A DNA stretch of 64,000 nt from Brasilonema angustatum HA4187-MV1 (lineage in GTDB: Bacteria > Cyanobacteriota > Cyanobacteriia > Cyanobacteriales > Nostocaceae): positions 1-64,000 of the forward strand of contig JAHHGV010000045.1 of assembly GCA_019359695.1 (NCBI GenBank). Direction: 5' to 3'. Both the position numbers and the translations under genes were made by a program. The number at the start of each line of letters is the position of its first letter. Positions within the stretch are counted from its first letter, which is position 1. Shown piece after piece: positions 1 through 9,702 of this stretch. Below the pieces are notes generated by a model that searched no databases, had not been told where the DNA came from, and was given only the letters and a program-made list of their open reading frames with translations.

Positions 1-34
1 AATTAAAGTGCCAATTAAATTTACTACAAAAAGG

Positions 35-69
35 GGAAGGAGAAGCAGCCATCGGCTGCTTCTCCTTCC
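35..69. terminator. Perfect 16-bp hairpin, terminator-like
   Basis: Arms 35-50 and 54-69 are perfectly complementary around a 3-nt loop (ATC). There is no T-tract after it, so it may end an upstream gene outside the window or be a dispersed palindrome. Confidence 0.5.
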
Positions 70-91
70 TGACTCCAAATGATTATCATTC

Positions 92-697
92 TTGCTTTGG
101 GTGATTTTATTGCTTGGAAGTCCCTTACCTATTACTCTTTTAAACGGCAAGCAAACCTTGCCTATTATTGAAGCTTATTTTGAGTTTAATCATCTTAAAC
201 ATCTCTATCGTCAGGGTTGGCTAAACCACGGTATTGAACCAAAGTCTTGTGAGAGTGTTGCAGAACACTCATTTTGTGTTGCACTATTAGCTTTATTTTT
301 GGCTGATGAATATCATCTGAAATTAGACACAACCAAGGTCATTCGTATGGCTTTAATCCATGATTTAGGAGAAGTATATGCTGGGGACTTTACTCCAAAA
401 GATGCTATAGAACAAAATCAAAAATATCAACTAGAAAAGGAGTCTATTCTTCAAGTACTGAACAAACTTCCTCATGGATTAGAGTGGATTGCTTTATGGG
501 AAGATTACGAAAAGGGGGAATCTCCTGAATCACAGTTTGTTCATCAGCTTGACCGATTAGAAATGGCTTTACAAGCTAGTGTATACGAACACCTGGGGCT
601 AGCAAATTTATCAGTATTTTTTGAAAGTGCTAATCAAGCTTTGTCCGCACAGCAACTAAAATCTATATTTATATCACTAAAAGATTTAAGGGATTAA
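92..697 (+). CDS. HD-domain phosphohydrolase (YfbR/5'-nucleotidase-like)
   Basis: Small HD-superfamily metal-dependent phosphohydrolase of about 200 residues. Metal-ligand residues are visible as His59 (in AEHSF), the His90-Asp91 doublet (HDLGE) and Asp154 (HQLDR), the pattern of YfbR-like proteins that dephosphorylate deoxynucleotides or related small phosphates. The substrate cannot be read from sequence. The open frame begins with TTG at 92, but family members usually begin close to the segment equivalent to residues 24-40, so the first 20 or so residues may not be translated and the true start is uncertain. It stands alone and converges on the response regulator that follows. Confidence 0.8.
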   Translation: MLWVILLLGSPLPITLLNGKQTLPIIEAYFEFNHLKHLYRQGWLNHGIEPKSCESVAEHSFCVALLALFLADEYHLKLDTTKVIRMALIHDLGEVYAGDFTPKDAIEQNQKYQLEKESILQVLNKLPHGLEWIALWEDYEKGESPESQFVHQLDRLEMALQASVYEHLGLANLSVFFESANQALSAQQLKSIFISLKDLRD

Positions 698-995
698 ACT
701 CAAATCAGCCAGCAAAACACGAAAAAATATACATTAATTAATATATCAATCCTAAATTATTTATAAACAATTCCTGTTAAGATCCCTCATGGGAGAATTT
801 ACAATCTCATTTAGGACTGCTATATACACACTAAGAAATATAGCAGAAGTCACCAAGTCAGAAGTAAAAATGCCTTTTTGCCTAGCTTTTAGACAAGAGC
901 GTTGTACCTCAATTACTTAATTGTCTGTATTCTCAAAAATGTTTTTTTACATCCTAATTGCTCGATTTTATTTTTAATAATTAAGAGCTGAATCA

Positions 996-2414
996 CTAAG
1001 CCAAATATGTAAACACAATTTTGAGTAAATCTGCACGAGTAAAAGGTTTAGTTAAATATCCAGAAGCTCCTACCAATCTTGCTTTAACTCGGTCTACAAG
1101 TCCTTTATTTCCCGTTACCATAATTATGGGAGTTTTTTTGAACATTGAATTATTTCGGACAATTCGGCATAATTCATAACCATCCATCCCGTCCATATTC
1201 AAATCCAGTAATATTAAGTCTGGTTTGTACCTAATAACGGACATAACGGCTTTGAGTGGATCATTGATTGTCACGACAGAAAAATTTTCATCTTCTAAAA
1301 AGCGGCTAATTTCTTTAAGCATGGTGGGACTATCATCTACAGAAATAACTTTGTAGACTTTTCGTGGGGTGAGAGTAGCGGAAGTTCCTACTTCATGTTT
1401 AAGATTGTTGTTATTGGATATTGTTGATTTCTGAATTTGTTCCTTCTCAGGAGAAACTGGAGTTTGTCGCTGTTGAGTAGCGGCATAACTTGCAGAAATA
1501 GCAGAGTTATCCTTTGAGATAGTGCGACTTGATGCTACTTCTGAATCAAGCAGTTTAGTATGAGTTGATTCGGTAATAGAACTAGAAGGTTGTATGAAAT
1601 CTGTAAAAGTCTTTGGTAATTTATCAAAGGGTGGGTCTGGTTCATGTAATAGTATTGTGCCATTTAAAATATAAGGGTATAATATTTTGGCGAGTTGGAC
1701 TTCGTCTTGATTCATTATCACTGACAAATGTCGCAAACTAAAACCTTTCATCCACTCAGTTAACTGAGGATCTATTCCTGATAATTTATTTGGAATATCT
1801 GTGGTTTTAATTAACAAATATGGACGTTGATAGGGAGAAGAAATTTGGGGTCCCAATGAATGCCAATTCTGCAACTTTTGTTGGCAACGTTCCGCAATTT
1901 TTTCCACATCAAGTTTGCAAATAGTTGGAACTCGACAATCAGAATCTTTTAATGTAAAAGTTGCTTGTTTGGTTAAAATAAATGATTCCAGCACTTCTTT
2001 TACCAATTCTTGGATCAGGACTGCTGCTTGTGTAGAATGTAAATACCGTTCGCTTACCAACCAGCAAATAGCTTGATATTCAGGAGGTAGTGGGGGAGGA
2101 ATCAATTCATCTTGAGTATCACTGTCATGGACGATTGATTGACTTTTGGTGTCTGGTTCAAACATTAAACGTAATTGAACACGAACCTCACCAACGATGC
2201 TAGGAACATGATGGCTTAAGCGACGCAAATGACGTTCCAAGCGATCAAACGGTTCAACAGAATGAGTAGCATATGTTATTTTTCCCTGTTCTAGATATAT
2301 TGACCAGGAAACAGAACTGCCAAGCACTTGTAAACAAGTACTCTCAGAACAATTAGATAAATGTCTTAATAAGCTTAGAGGACGTAGTTTGGTAAATGTG
2401 CCAAAATTATTCAT
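996..2414 (-). CDS. PatA-like response regulator (PATAN/DUF4388 + receiver)
   Basis: Two-part regulator of 472 residues. The N-terminal half (about 1-250) fits the PATAN/DUF4388 domain of cyanobacterial PatA-type proteins. A Ser/Thr/Gln-rich linker (about 270-350) leads to a C-terminal CheY-like receiver (about 353-472). The receiver keeps the acidic pair in VDDSP, phospho-acceptor Asp404 (LLDLNMDG) and Lys456 (LTKPF). PATAN proteins act in heterocyst patterning and in pilus-based motility or phototaxis. This one has no adjacent CheW, MCP or kinase gene, so its partner is elsewhere. There is no DNA-binding output domain, which points to signalling by protein contact. Not called patA, because cyanobacteria carry several paralogues. 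Confidence 0.88.
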   Translation of the reverse strand: MNNFGTFTKLRPLSLLRHLSNCSESTCLQVLGSSVSWSIYLEQGKITYATHSVEPFDRLERHLRRLSHHVPSIVGEVRVQLRLMFEPDTKSQSIVHDSDTQDELIPPPLPPEYQAICWLVSERYLHSTQAAVLIQELVKEVLESFILTKQATFTLKDSDCRVPTICKLDVEKIAERCQQKLQNWHSLGPQISSPYQRPYLLIKTTDIPNKLSGIDPQLTEWMKGFSLRHLSVIMNQDEVQLAKILYPYILNGTILLHEPDPPFDKLPKTFTDFIQPSSSITESTHTKLLDSEVASSRTISKDNSAISASYAATQQRQTPVSPEKEQIQKSTISNNNNLKHEVGTSATLTPRKVYKVISVDDSPTMLKEISRFLEDENFSVVTINDPLKAVMSVIRYKPDLILLDLNMDGMDGYELCRIVRNNSMFKKTPIIMVTGNKGLVDRVKARLVGASGYLTKPFTRADLLKIVFTYLA

Positions 2415-3281
2415 TTCTCTAGAGATTTTCTGTAAAAGGAGACCGATTGTTTGAATTTTCGAGTGCTCGGTAATAAATAATAGTATCTCTCTAACTTTGA
2501 GATTTCTTTATACAGAAATTTTCTCGTGATTTGGGTTCTATACATATATTACAAGCTATAAAGGGATATTATAGCTAGTATGTTACATTTTTTCGTAACA
2601 TGAATAACAAAGGAAATTTTTCAAGTTTTTTAACAAAAAACAACTGAGTATGAGTTCTATGCGAGTGGGTGGAGAGTCAGGTGTTGGGTTTCCAACCAAA
2701 TCTTTGAAAAAGTGGTTGCGCTCTCAGCGGTAGAACATGAGGGTCCTTTTACAGTCAAGTTAGCCGATATAACCGAACTAGCAATCGTGGGGCTTGACAA
2801 ATAACCGAGTCAAGGCTTACTTGACTCCAGACAAAATGCGTCCCAATCTCCCACTTATTGCATTCTGAGTTGTAGTTGCTGAATTTTGCATTATCCTTGT
2901 TCAATTTTAGTTAGTTAATTAAGGTAACAGAGGAGTTGTGATCTGAGTCGTTTGATAAACTTTAATTAGTTATTTTCATCTTTAATCCTACCTTTCTACA
3001 TCGAATCTTTAAATTTCTACGTCAGCAAAGGTACTGAGATACTGTATCGTATACGTATTACGTATAAAACTCGTTTTTCTTGCACATAAGATCATGCTGA
3101 CTAACTTGTTGGCTCAGTTTTACTTAAATTATGTCTGAGATAAAATTCAACCAAGAATTTGTCATGAATTTAGCGGCGGAATTTTGTTAAAGAGATAGTA
3201 AGCTATCTGAACCAAAATAAATTAGATATGGTTTTGTCAGTGCTATAAACTATATACTTTGAGGAAAAGGAAAGCTAAGCT
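2415..3281. other. Intergenic region with a possible coding remnant
   Basis: This 867-bp divergent region upstream of both flanking genes contains no convincing gene. Bases 2643-2804 form a 53-codon open stretch ending in TAA, without a good start; its translation looks protein-like (it contains VVALSAVEHEG and VKLADITELAIVGLDK). It may be a decayed gene fragment, family unknown. Around 3046-3067 there is an AT-rich run with overlapping TACGTA palindromes that could lie in a promoter for the downstream operon. The rest is AT-rich and featureless to me. Confidence 0.35.
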
Positions 3282-3983
3282 TTGGACTATAACATAACAC
3301 GAAAAGTTATGCATGATACATTAAAACTTGATGAAGTAGTGGAGTTTGCGGAAAATCCAGAACCTCGTTGTCCTTGTGTACTTCTTCTAGATACATCTGG
3401 CTCAATGCAAGGTGTAGCATTAGATTCATTAAATCAGGGTTTACAGAGTTTCAGGGAAGAATTAACAAAAAATGCCTTAGCGGCAAGGAGGGTTGAAGTA
3501 GCAATAGTTACTTTTGATAGTCATGTCAATGTAGTACAGGACTTTGTGACTGCTGACCAATTCAGTCCGCCGCTACTTACAGCACAGGGACTGACGAGTA
3601 TGGGTATTGGAATTCATAAAACCTTGGACATGATTCAAGAACGAAAAGCTCAATATCGTGCCAATGGTATTGCTTACTATCGTCCTTGGGTATTCATGAT
3701 TACTGATGGTGAGCCACAAGGCGAGTCTGAAGATGTTGTAGAGCAAGCAGCGCGGCGTCTACAAGAGGATGAATCAAGAAAACGTGTAGCATTCTTTACT
3801 GTAGGCGTAGACAATGCGAATATGACGCGGCTAAGTCAAATAGCTGTACGTACACCCTTAAAACTCCAAGGACTCAATTTTGTTGAAATGTTTGTTTGGC
3901 TATCAGCCAGTATGTCAGCTGTTTCTCATTCCAAAGTAGACGAACAAGTGGCACTACCACCTATTGGCTGGGGTTCTGTTTAG
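3282..3983 (+). CDS. VWA-domain protein, TerY-like
   Basis: Single von Willebrand A domain of about 230 residues, in the size range of TerY. The MIDAS metal site is visible: D-T-S-G-S in the first strand, a conserved Thr in GLTSMG, and Asp in MITDGEP. The start is unsettled. TTG at 3282 has a purine-rich stretch (GAGGAAAAGG) 10-20 nt upstream, while ATG at 3309 has none, so TTG is kept. First gene of a three-gene operon with a PP2C phosphatase and a kinase. In TerY-P triads the VWA protein is thought to scaffold or be a target of the kinase and phosphatase. Cytoplasmic, with no signal peptide or membrane segment. Confidence 0.85.
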   Translation: MDYNITRKVMHDTLKLDEVVEFAENPEPRCPCVLLLDTSGSMQGVALDSLNQGLQSFREELTKNALAARRVEVAIVTFDSHVNVVQDFVTADQFSPPLLTAQGLTSMGIGIHKTLDMIQERKAQYRANGIAYYRPWVFMITDGEPQGESEDVVEQAARRLQEDESRKRVAFFTVGVDNANMTRLSQIAVRTPLKLQGLNFVEMFVWLSASMSAVSHSKVDEQVALPPIGWGSV

Positions 3984-4033
3984 TAGAAGATGTGACAAAA
4001 TGCTCAAAAAAGAGCAGTAACCAAAGATCATCT

Positions 4034-4813
4034 ATGAACACTTCTAAACAAAGACCTCATTGGCGGGTAGTAGCTGCATCGGTATGTGGAACAAGTCATT
4101 TGAAGAACAAACAATTGTGTCAGGATGCTCACCATTGGCAGATTTTGCCAGATAATATCTTAGTGGTTGCGGCAGCGGATGGAGCAGGTAGTGCAAGCAT
4201 GGGTAAGGTGGGAGCAATGATTGCTGTGGAAACAGCGATAGAAAACATCTCTATCAAAGAATTTTCTCGACGAACATTAGTCGATGATAGTGCTGTGCGC
4301 TCACTTTTGACCGAGGCAATAATTGCTGCCAAGAAAGCGGTCGAGGAAGAGGCCGTAGCTTCCCAGAAGCAGTCCTTGGATTTGGCAAGTACGCTGATTA
4401 TTGCGTTGGCAACACCAGAATTTGTGGCAGTGGCACAAATCGGGGATGGTGTAGCAGTGGTAAGAGATTTTCAGGATAACCTGATCGCGCTGACCATGCC
4501 TGACAGTGGTGAATATATCAACGAGACAGTTTTTTTGACCTCACCGACAGCCCTAGATGCTGTGCAACTAAGATTATGGCGTCAGGCAGTAGCCAATGTT
4601 GGTGTCCTCACAGATGGACTACAAATGCTTGCCTTAAATATGGCAGTGGGAGTTCCTCATAAACCATTCTTTATCCCACTATTTGAGTTCGCAGCTAATG
4701 CAGATGACAAAACAGTGGCAAAAGAGCAATTAGTGAGGTTTTTGCGTTCCGAGCGAATCACGCAACGTACAGATGATGACTTGACACTCATAATTGCTGC
4801 TTTGAGTGATTAA
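4034..4813 (+). CDS. PP2C-family serine/threonine phosphatase
   Basis: Metal-dependent protein phosphatase of 259 residues. PPM/PP2C motifs in order are DGAGSASMG (metal-binding Asp and Gly), QIGDGVAVV and the C-terminal DDDLTLIIA (metal-binding Asp pair). The open frame extends to 3896, but that part overlaps the VWA gene and does not look like the family. ATG 4034 puts the first beta strand (WRVVAASVCGTSH) at the expected place, 50 bp after the VWA stop. It probably opposes the kinase encoded 67 bp downstream. Divergent PP2Cs of this kind, close to PP2C_2, are typical of TerY-P triads. Confidence 0.85.
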   Translation: MNTSKQRPHWRVVAASVCGTSHLKNKQLCQDAHHWQILPDNILVVAAADGAGSASMGKVGAMIAVETAIENISIKEFSRRTLVDDSAVRSLLTEAIIAAKKAVEEEAVASQKQSLDLASTLIIALATPEFVAVAQIGDGVAVVRDFQDNLIALTMPDSGEYINETVFLTSPTALDAVQLRLWRQAVANVGVLTDGLQMLALNMAVGVPHKPFFIPLFEFAANADDKTVAKEQLVRFLRSERITQRTDDDLTLIIAALSD

Positions 4814-4880
4814 TAAACAGGTGTGCGAATTCGTTTGTCTGGAAGTGTATAAATTCATAGGGTATCTATAAAAATATATC

Positions 4881-7076
4881 ATGCAGGTACTACGTTGTCT
4901 TCCCAACCAACAAATCAGTAATGTCAGCCTGACCGTAAGTTTAGGACGAGGCGGTGAGGCATGCATATACACAGTACCAACAGATGCTGGTTTAGTGGCG
5001 AAGGTTTACCACAAACCAACACCTGCCCAAGCTCGCAAATTGGAGGTCATGCTTGCCCACCCGCCAGACAACCCAACCGCGAGCTTGGGGCATATTTCCA
5101 TAGCTTGGCCGATTGAATTGTTGCGATCGTCGAACCCAAGCCGTGAGGTGATAGGCTTTTTGATGCCGCGCATTCAGGGAATGCGTCCAATCATCGACTT
5201 TTACAATCCTAGAACTCGCCGCCAGCAATGTCCTTTGTTCAACTATCAGTATTTAATCCGCACTGCTCGCAATCTCGCTTCGGCTTTTGCTGCGTTACAC
5301 GATCGCGGATACTGTGTTGGCGATGTAAATGAATCTAATATCCTCGTCAGTGACATGGCATTGGTGACAATAGTAGACACCGATTCATTCCAGGTAAAAG
5401 ATCCAGAAAATGGAGTCATTTATCGCTGTCATGTAGGGAAAGCAGAATTTACCCCACCAGAACTTCACAACAAAACCTTTGCTCAGTGCGATCGCAATTT
5501 CAGTCATGACTTGTTTGGGTTAGCGGTACTGATATTTCAACTTTTAATGGAAGGGACACACCCATTTTCCGGGATTTATCAAGGAGCGGGTGAACCTCCA
5601 CCATATGAAGGACGTATTGTAGCCGGACATTTTACCTACAGTCAAAAGCGTCGCGTACCTTACGTTCCAACACCCATCGCACCTCGTTGGGAAATTCTTC
5701 CTCCGGGTTTACAGGAACTATTTATACGTTGTTTTGAGGATGGTCACAACAACCCGCAGATACGCCCCAATGCTCAAACTTGGCTCACAGCACTAGCTGA
5801 TGCTGAAAACTCGCTCATCAGCTGCACTGTTAACCCCCAACATCGCTATAGCAACCACTTGGACAAATGTCCTTGGTGCGAACGTACATTGCGATTAGGT
5901 GGACGTGATCCATTCCCATCTTTAAAGGCGATCGCAAATAAAGAACATTTACAACCGCGAGTACCAAAGAAAAAACGCCAAGCTCAAGTTCCTCGTACAA
6001 AGCAACCAACCATTCCATTCACCAACACTGCATATCGTAGTTCTGTCTTTACCCAAAAAATTCCTTACTATAAACCTCAGAAAAAGCAGAATTTATACCC
6101 TGTTGTTTTCTGCTTGCTTGGTCTTGTTGGTGCCTTGGGGTATTTGGATTTAATGGTCAAATTCACAAATCGCCCCTTTCTTGCTGAAAATTCTTACGCT
6201 CGGCAAAATGTGATTTCTTTGCAACAAAAGAAAACCCACAACAATCAACAAAATTTTGCTGATTACTACAAGCAGGGCCATGCTTCATACAAAGTGAAAG
6301 ATTACCAACAAGCAATTGAGAATTTCACTCAAGCAATACAAAAAGATCCAAAATACGCAAAAGCTTATGTAAACCGTGGCAATGCTCACTATAACCTCAA
6401 AGAGTATGAAGCGGCACTTGCAGACTACAGTCAAGCAATTGGAATCAATCCCTTGGAAATAAAAGCGTATGTCAATCGAGGAAATTCCCGCTATATGCTT
6501 GCTGAATATAGCAGCGATCCAGACAAAGAGTATAATCTAGCAATTGCAGACTATAACAATGCCCTGCGTCTTAATCCGAATGAAGTAGAAGCATACATCA
6601 GACGAGGTGTTGTTCGTTCACAAGTTGCTAAATACAGTGGCGATTCTCAAAATGAGTATAAGAAAGCAATTGCTGACTTCAATCAGGCACTTAGCTTGAA
6701 TTCCTCAAAAGCCGAAGCCTTCTTTCAGCGAGGTTTGGTACGTTATCAAGTAGCACAATATAGCAGTGATTTTGAGCAAGAATATAAACAGGCAATTGCT
6801 GACTTTGATCAGGCATTAAATATCAATCCCAAACTGTCAAAAGTCTATTTAAAACGAGGTGTTGTCCGCTACGAACTTGCACAATATGGAGGTGGCAAAT
6901 CTAGTCAGTATAATAAGCAAGCAGTTGATGATTTGCAGAAGGCTGCTAAAATATCTTTGGAACAAGAGGATATGGATAATTACCAGCAAGCATTAAGCAG
7001 CATCTGTGTTGTTGTTGAAAATAAATGCGATACTTTTTTGCAAACCACCACGAATACATCCTCAAAAAGCAACTAA
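4881..7076 (+). CDS. Protein kinase-like + zinc knuckle + TM + TPR protein
   Basis: Multidomain protein of 731 residues. Residues about 15-300 form a divergent kinase fold: glycine loop LGRGGEA, Lys in VAKVYHK, catalytic loop with Asp148 (GDVNESNIL) and metal-binding D-T-D-S-F at 166-170 in place of DFG. A CPWC motif (about residue 332) resembles one half of a zinc ribbon. A hydrophobic segment at about 406-428 predicts one membrane pass. The C-terminal third carries about five TPR-like repeats (from about 455), several with inserted Y-S-x-D segments. It closes the VWA-PP2C-kinase operon. The TPR part presumably lies across the membrane from the kinase domain; no signal peptide is seen. Confidence 0.85.
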   Translation: MQVLRCLPNQQISNVSLTVSLGRGGEACIYTVPTDAGLVAKVYHKPTPAQARKLEVMLAHPPDNPTASLGHISIAWPIELLRSSNPSREVIGFLMPRIQGMRPIIDFYNPRTRRQQCPLFNYQYLIRTARNLASAFAALHDRGYCVGDVNESNILVSDMALVTIVDTDSFQVKDPENGVIYRCHVGKAEFTPPELHNKTFAQCDRNFSHDLFGLAVLIFQLLMEGTHPFSGIYQGAGEPPPYEGRIVAGHFTYSQKRRVPYVPTPIAPRWEILPPGLQELFIRCFEDGHNNPQIRPNAQTWLTALADAENSLISCTVNPQHRYSNHLDKCPWCERTLRLGGRDPFPSLKAIANKEHLQPRVPKKKRQAQVPRTKQPTIPFTNTAYRSSVFTQKIPYYKPQKKQNLYPVVFCLLGLVGALGYLDLMVKFTNRPFLAENSYARQNVISLQQKKTHNNQQNFADYYKQGHASYKVKDYQQAIENFTQAIQKDPKYAKAYVNRGNAHYNLKEYEAALADYSQAIGINPLEIKAYVNRGNSRYMLAEYSSDPDKEYNLAIADYNNALRLNPNEVEAYIRRGVVRSQVAKYSGDSQNEYKKAIADFNQALSLNSSKAEAFFQRGLVRYQVAQYSSDFEQEYKQAIADFDQALNINPKLSKVYLKRGVVRYELAQYGGGKSSQYNKQAVDDLQKAAKISLEQEDMDNYQQALSSICVVVENKCDTFLQTTTNTSSKSN

Positions 7077-7100
7077 GTACGGCACTACCCCTCCAAAATT

Positions 7101-7125
7101 CTGATCTGAGGAAACCTCGGATCAG
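7101..7125 (+). terminator. Hairpin after the triad operon
   Basis: An 11-bp stem with one G-U pair and a 3-nt loop lies 25 bp after the kinase stop. No clear T-tract follows, so termination strength is uncertain. Confidence 0.5.
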
Positions 7126-7335
7126 ATCTGTCTAAAAATTCAAAGCTAGGTTTGCGCCAACATGCGTTGTTAGTATTGATTATTTTGTGTGTTCGCAATT
7201 CTGTAACAAGTTATTTTTTACTATTATCAAAAACAGCAAGACTTGGTTATTTTCTCTGTCTTATCTTGCATTTTTTAAACCTTATTTAATGCTCTTATCT
7301 GTAGATTTAAGATAGTTACAAAGCTTGTTCATTTT

Positions 7336-7379
7336 TTCATACTTAAGATAGATTTATTTATATTGTCTTCATACTTAAG
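7336..7379 (+). promoter_or_regulatory. Direct repeat TTCATACTTAAG x2 upstream of rfbF
   Basis: The 12-mer TTCATACTTAAG occurs at 7336-7347 and again at 7368-7379, 32 bp apart (about three helical turns), in the AT-rich 411-bp region before the first gene of the polysaccharide island. The spacing would suit binding of one regulator on the same DNA face. No known cyanobacterial consensus was recognised. Confidence 0.3.
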
Positions 7380-7487
7380 CGTAAATTTACGGCTAAATTA
7401 TATACTGAGAAAATTAAAAACAACTTTTCTCCACTTAGCGCATGAAAAGTTGATAACTCATCTACCTAGAAACCTAGAGATAAGTTT

Positions 7488-8261
7488 ATGAAAGCAGTAA
7501 TTCTGGCTGGAGGTCTTGGTACACGTATCAGTGAAGAAACGAGCATCAAACCCAAGCCTATGGTGGAAATTGGTGGTAAGCCTGTATTATGGCATATTAT
7601 GAAAATTTATTCCACCTACGGCATTAATGATTTTATTATCTGCTGTGGTTACAAAGGTTACGTCATAAAGGAGTATTTTGCCAACTACTTCCTACATATG
7701 TCAGACGTAACCTTTGACATGCGATTTAACCAGATGAACGTGCATGCAGGTAAAGCAGAACCCTGGCGTGTCACCTTAGTAGATACAGGTGACAACACAA
7801 TGACGGGTGGACGGTTGAAGCGAGTCAGAGAGCATATTGGTAATGAAACTTTTTGCTTCACCTACGGTGATGGCGTTAGTGATGTCAATGTTGAAGAATT
7901 AATTAATTTTCACAAAAAACAAAATAATTTAGCAACAATGACAGCAGTTCAACCACCCGGACGTTTTGGTGCTATTGTCTTAGGACAAGAACAAACAAAA
8001 ATCACTAGTTTTCGGGAAAAGCCAGAGGGAGATGGAGCTTGGATTAATGGTGGTTATTTTGTGTTAGAGCCAGAAGTCATCAATTTCGTTAATGATGATT
8101 CTACTATTTGGGAGCAGACACCATTAGAAAAGCTGGCAGAAATGGAACAGCTATCTGCTTACAAACATACTGGCTTTTGGCAACCAATGGATACTTTGCG
8201 AGATAAAAATTATCTTGAGGATTTGTGGAAGAATAATAAGGCTCCTTGGAAGGTATGGTGA
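7488..8261 (+). CDS. rfbF: Glucose-1-phosphate cytidylyltransferase
   Basis: Makes CDP-glucose from glucose-1-phosphate and CTP. The 257-residue length is exactly that of the family. Visible motifs are LAGGLGTR (residues 6-13), KPKPM (21-25), the metal-binding YGDGVSDV and [18 protein letters not shown] 7488 follows a weak purine-rich site (GAGATAAG). It is the first gene of the envelope polysaccharide island. From memory, the Anabaena PCC 7120 HEP island also opens with such a gene. No CDP-glucose 4,6-dehydratase follows, so the next step on CDP-glucose is unclear. Confidence 0.95.
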   Translation: MKAVILAGGLGTRISEETSIKPKPMVEIGGKPVLWHIMKIYSTYGINDFIICCGYKGYVIKEYFANYFLHMSDVTFDMRFNQMNVHAGKAEPWRVTLVDTGDNTMTGGRLKRVREHIGNETFCFTYGDGVSDVNVEELINFHKKQNNLATMTAVQPPGRFGAIVLGQEQTKITSFREKPEGDGAWINGGYFVLEPEVINFVNDDSTIWEQTPLEKLAEMEQLSAYKHTGFWQPMDTLRDKNYLEDLWKNNKAPWKVW

Positions 8262-8360
8262 GATAAAAAAAGAAGGTACATTCATTCTTCACTCATCGTT
8301 CTTGATTTTTTACAATTCATTCTTGATTCATACTTCTATATTCCGGGAGCTAGAATACTC

Positions 8361-9578
8361 ATGTATGACTTCGCGATTATAGGTGGGGGTATTGTTGGTC
8401 TTTCCACCGCTATGGCTTTAGGTAAACGCTATCCCAATGCTCGCATTCTAGTTTTAGAAAAAGAGAGCAATTGGGCTTTTCACCAAACTGGTAATAATAG
8501 TGGCGTCATTCATTCTGGTATTTACTACAAGCCGGGTAGTTTCAAAGCTAAATTTTGCCGTGACGGTTGTCGTTCAATGGTGGAATTTTGCCAAGAACAT
8601 GGAATTGAGCATGAAATTTGCGGTAAGGTCATAGTTGCTACTAATGAAACAGAGTTACCTCGCCTAGAAAATCTTTACACGCGAGGTTTAGAAAATGGCA
8701 TAGACGTAAAAAGAATAACTCCAGAGGAAGTCAGAGAAATTGAACCTCATGTGACTAGCGTTGGGGGAATTTTAGTTTCTTCAACTGGTATTGCGAATTA
8801 CAAGCAAGTTTGCTACAAATATGCCGAAATTATTAGACAGCAGGGAGGAGAACTTCGTCTCAATACCAAGGTTGAAAAAATAGTTATCAGTGGAAAACAT
8901 CAGGTATTAGAAACGAACGGTGGTACTTTTGAAACTCGCTTTGTGATCAATTGTGCTGGATTACATAGCGATCGCGTTGCCAAAATGGGCAAAACTGATC
9001 CCAAAGCAAAAATTGTTCCTTTCCGGGGAGAGTATTACGAACTGACACCAGAAAAACGCTACTTGGTGAAAGGTTTAATTTACCCAGTTCCTAATCCAGA
9101 CTTTCCCTTCTTGGGTGTCCATTTTACACGCATGATTGATAGTAGCGTACACGCCGGACCAAACGCAGTCTTAAGTCTTAAGCGCGAAGGCTATAAAAAA
9201 ACAGACGTTGACTTGCGTGATTTTGCGGAAGTGATGACTTTTCCTGGTTTTTGGAAACTCGCAGCAAAACACGCAGATGAAGGAATTCAAGAAATTATTC
9301 GCTCCTTTAGTAAAGCAGCTTTCACCAGAAGTTTGCAAAAACTCATTCCTGAAGTTCAACAAGAGGATTTAGTCCCCACCCACGCGGGTGTTCGCGCCCA
9401 AGCACTGATGAATGATGGCAAACTGGTAGATGACTTTTTGATTGTTCAAGGTCAAAACTCTGTTCATGTTTGTAACGCCCCTTCCCCAGCAGCAACATCT
9501 TCCATAGAAATAGGCAAAGCAATTGTTGCCAAAATTCCCCAACAGCCGCATCTCAAGGCTGTAGTCACTCAAGTCTAA
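8361..9578 (+). CDS. lhgO: L-2-hydroxyglutarate oxidase-like FAD protein
   Basis: FAD-dependent oxidoreductase of the DAO family, 405 residues. The N-terminal Rossmann motif is IIGGGIVGLSTAMALG (residues 6-21). The segments TGNNSGVIHSGIYY and HAGVRAQ resemble LhgO, which oxidises L-2-hydroxyglutarate to 2-oxoglutarate and passes electrons to the membrane quinone pool. It lies between rfbF and a glycosyltransferase, so it could supply 2-oxoglutarate or act on a hydroxy-acid or sugar substituent. The family assignment is strong; its role in a polysaccharide island is inference. Confidence 0.88.
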   Translation: MYDFAIIGGGIVGLSTAMALGKRYPNARILVLEKESNWAFHQTGNNSGVIHSGIYYKPGSFKAKFCRDGCRSMVEFCQEHGIEHEICGKVIVATNETELPRLENLYTRGLENGIDVKRITPEEVREIEPHVTSVGGILVSSTGIANYKQVCYKYAEIIRQQGGELRLNTKVEKIVISGKHQVLETNGGTFETRFVINCAGLHSDRVAKMGKTDPKAKIVPFRGEYYELTPEKRYLVKGLIYPVPNPDFPFLGVHFTRMIDSSVHAGPNAVLSLKREGYKKTDVDLRDFAEVMTFPGFWKLAAKHADEGIQEIIRSFSKAAFTRSLQKLIPEVQQEDLVPTHAGVRAQALMNDGKLVDDFLIVQGQNSVHVCNAPSPAATSSIEIGKAIVAKIPQQPHLKAVVTQV

Positions 9579-9702
9579 AATATTTCGCTTGCCTGTACTT
9601 GCTTAAGTTCATAGTGTTAAGAAAAAGCACAGGCATTGTGGCATCCTTCAATTTGCGAGAACATCTAATTTAAGGTTGTAATTAGTGATCAGGGGAAAAC
9701 TA

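Noticed and set aside
3896-4033. N-terminal extension of the PP2C frame
   Set aside because: It overlaps the VWA gene, has no family similarity, and ATG 4034 gives the expected domain start.
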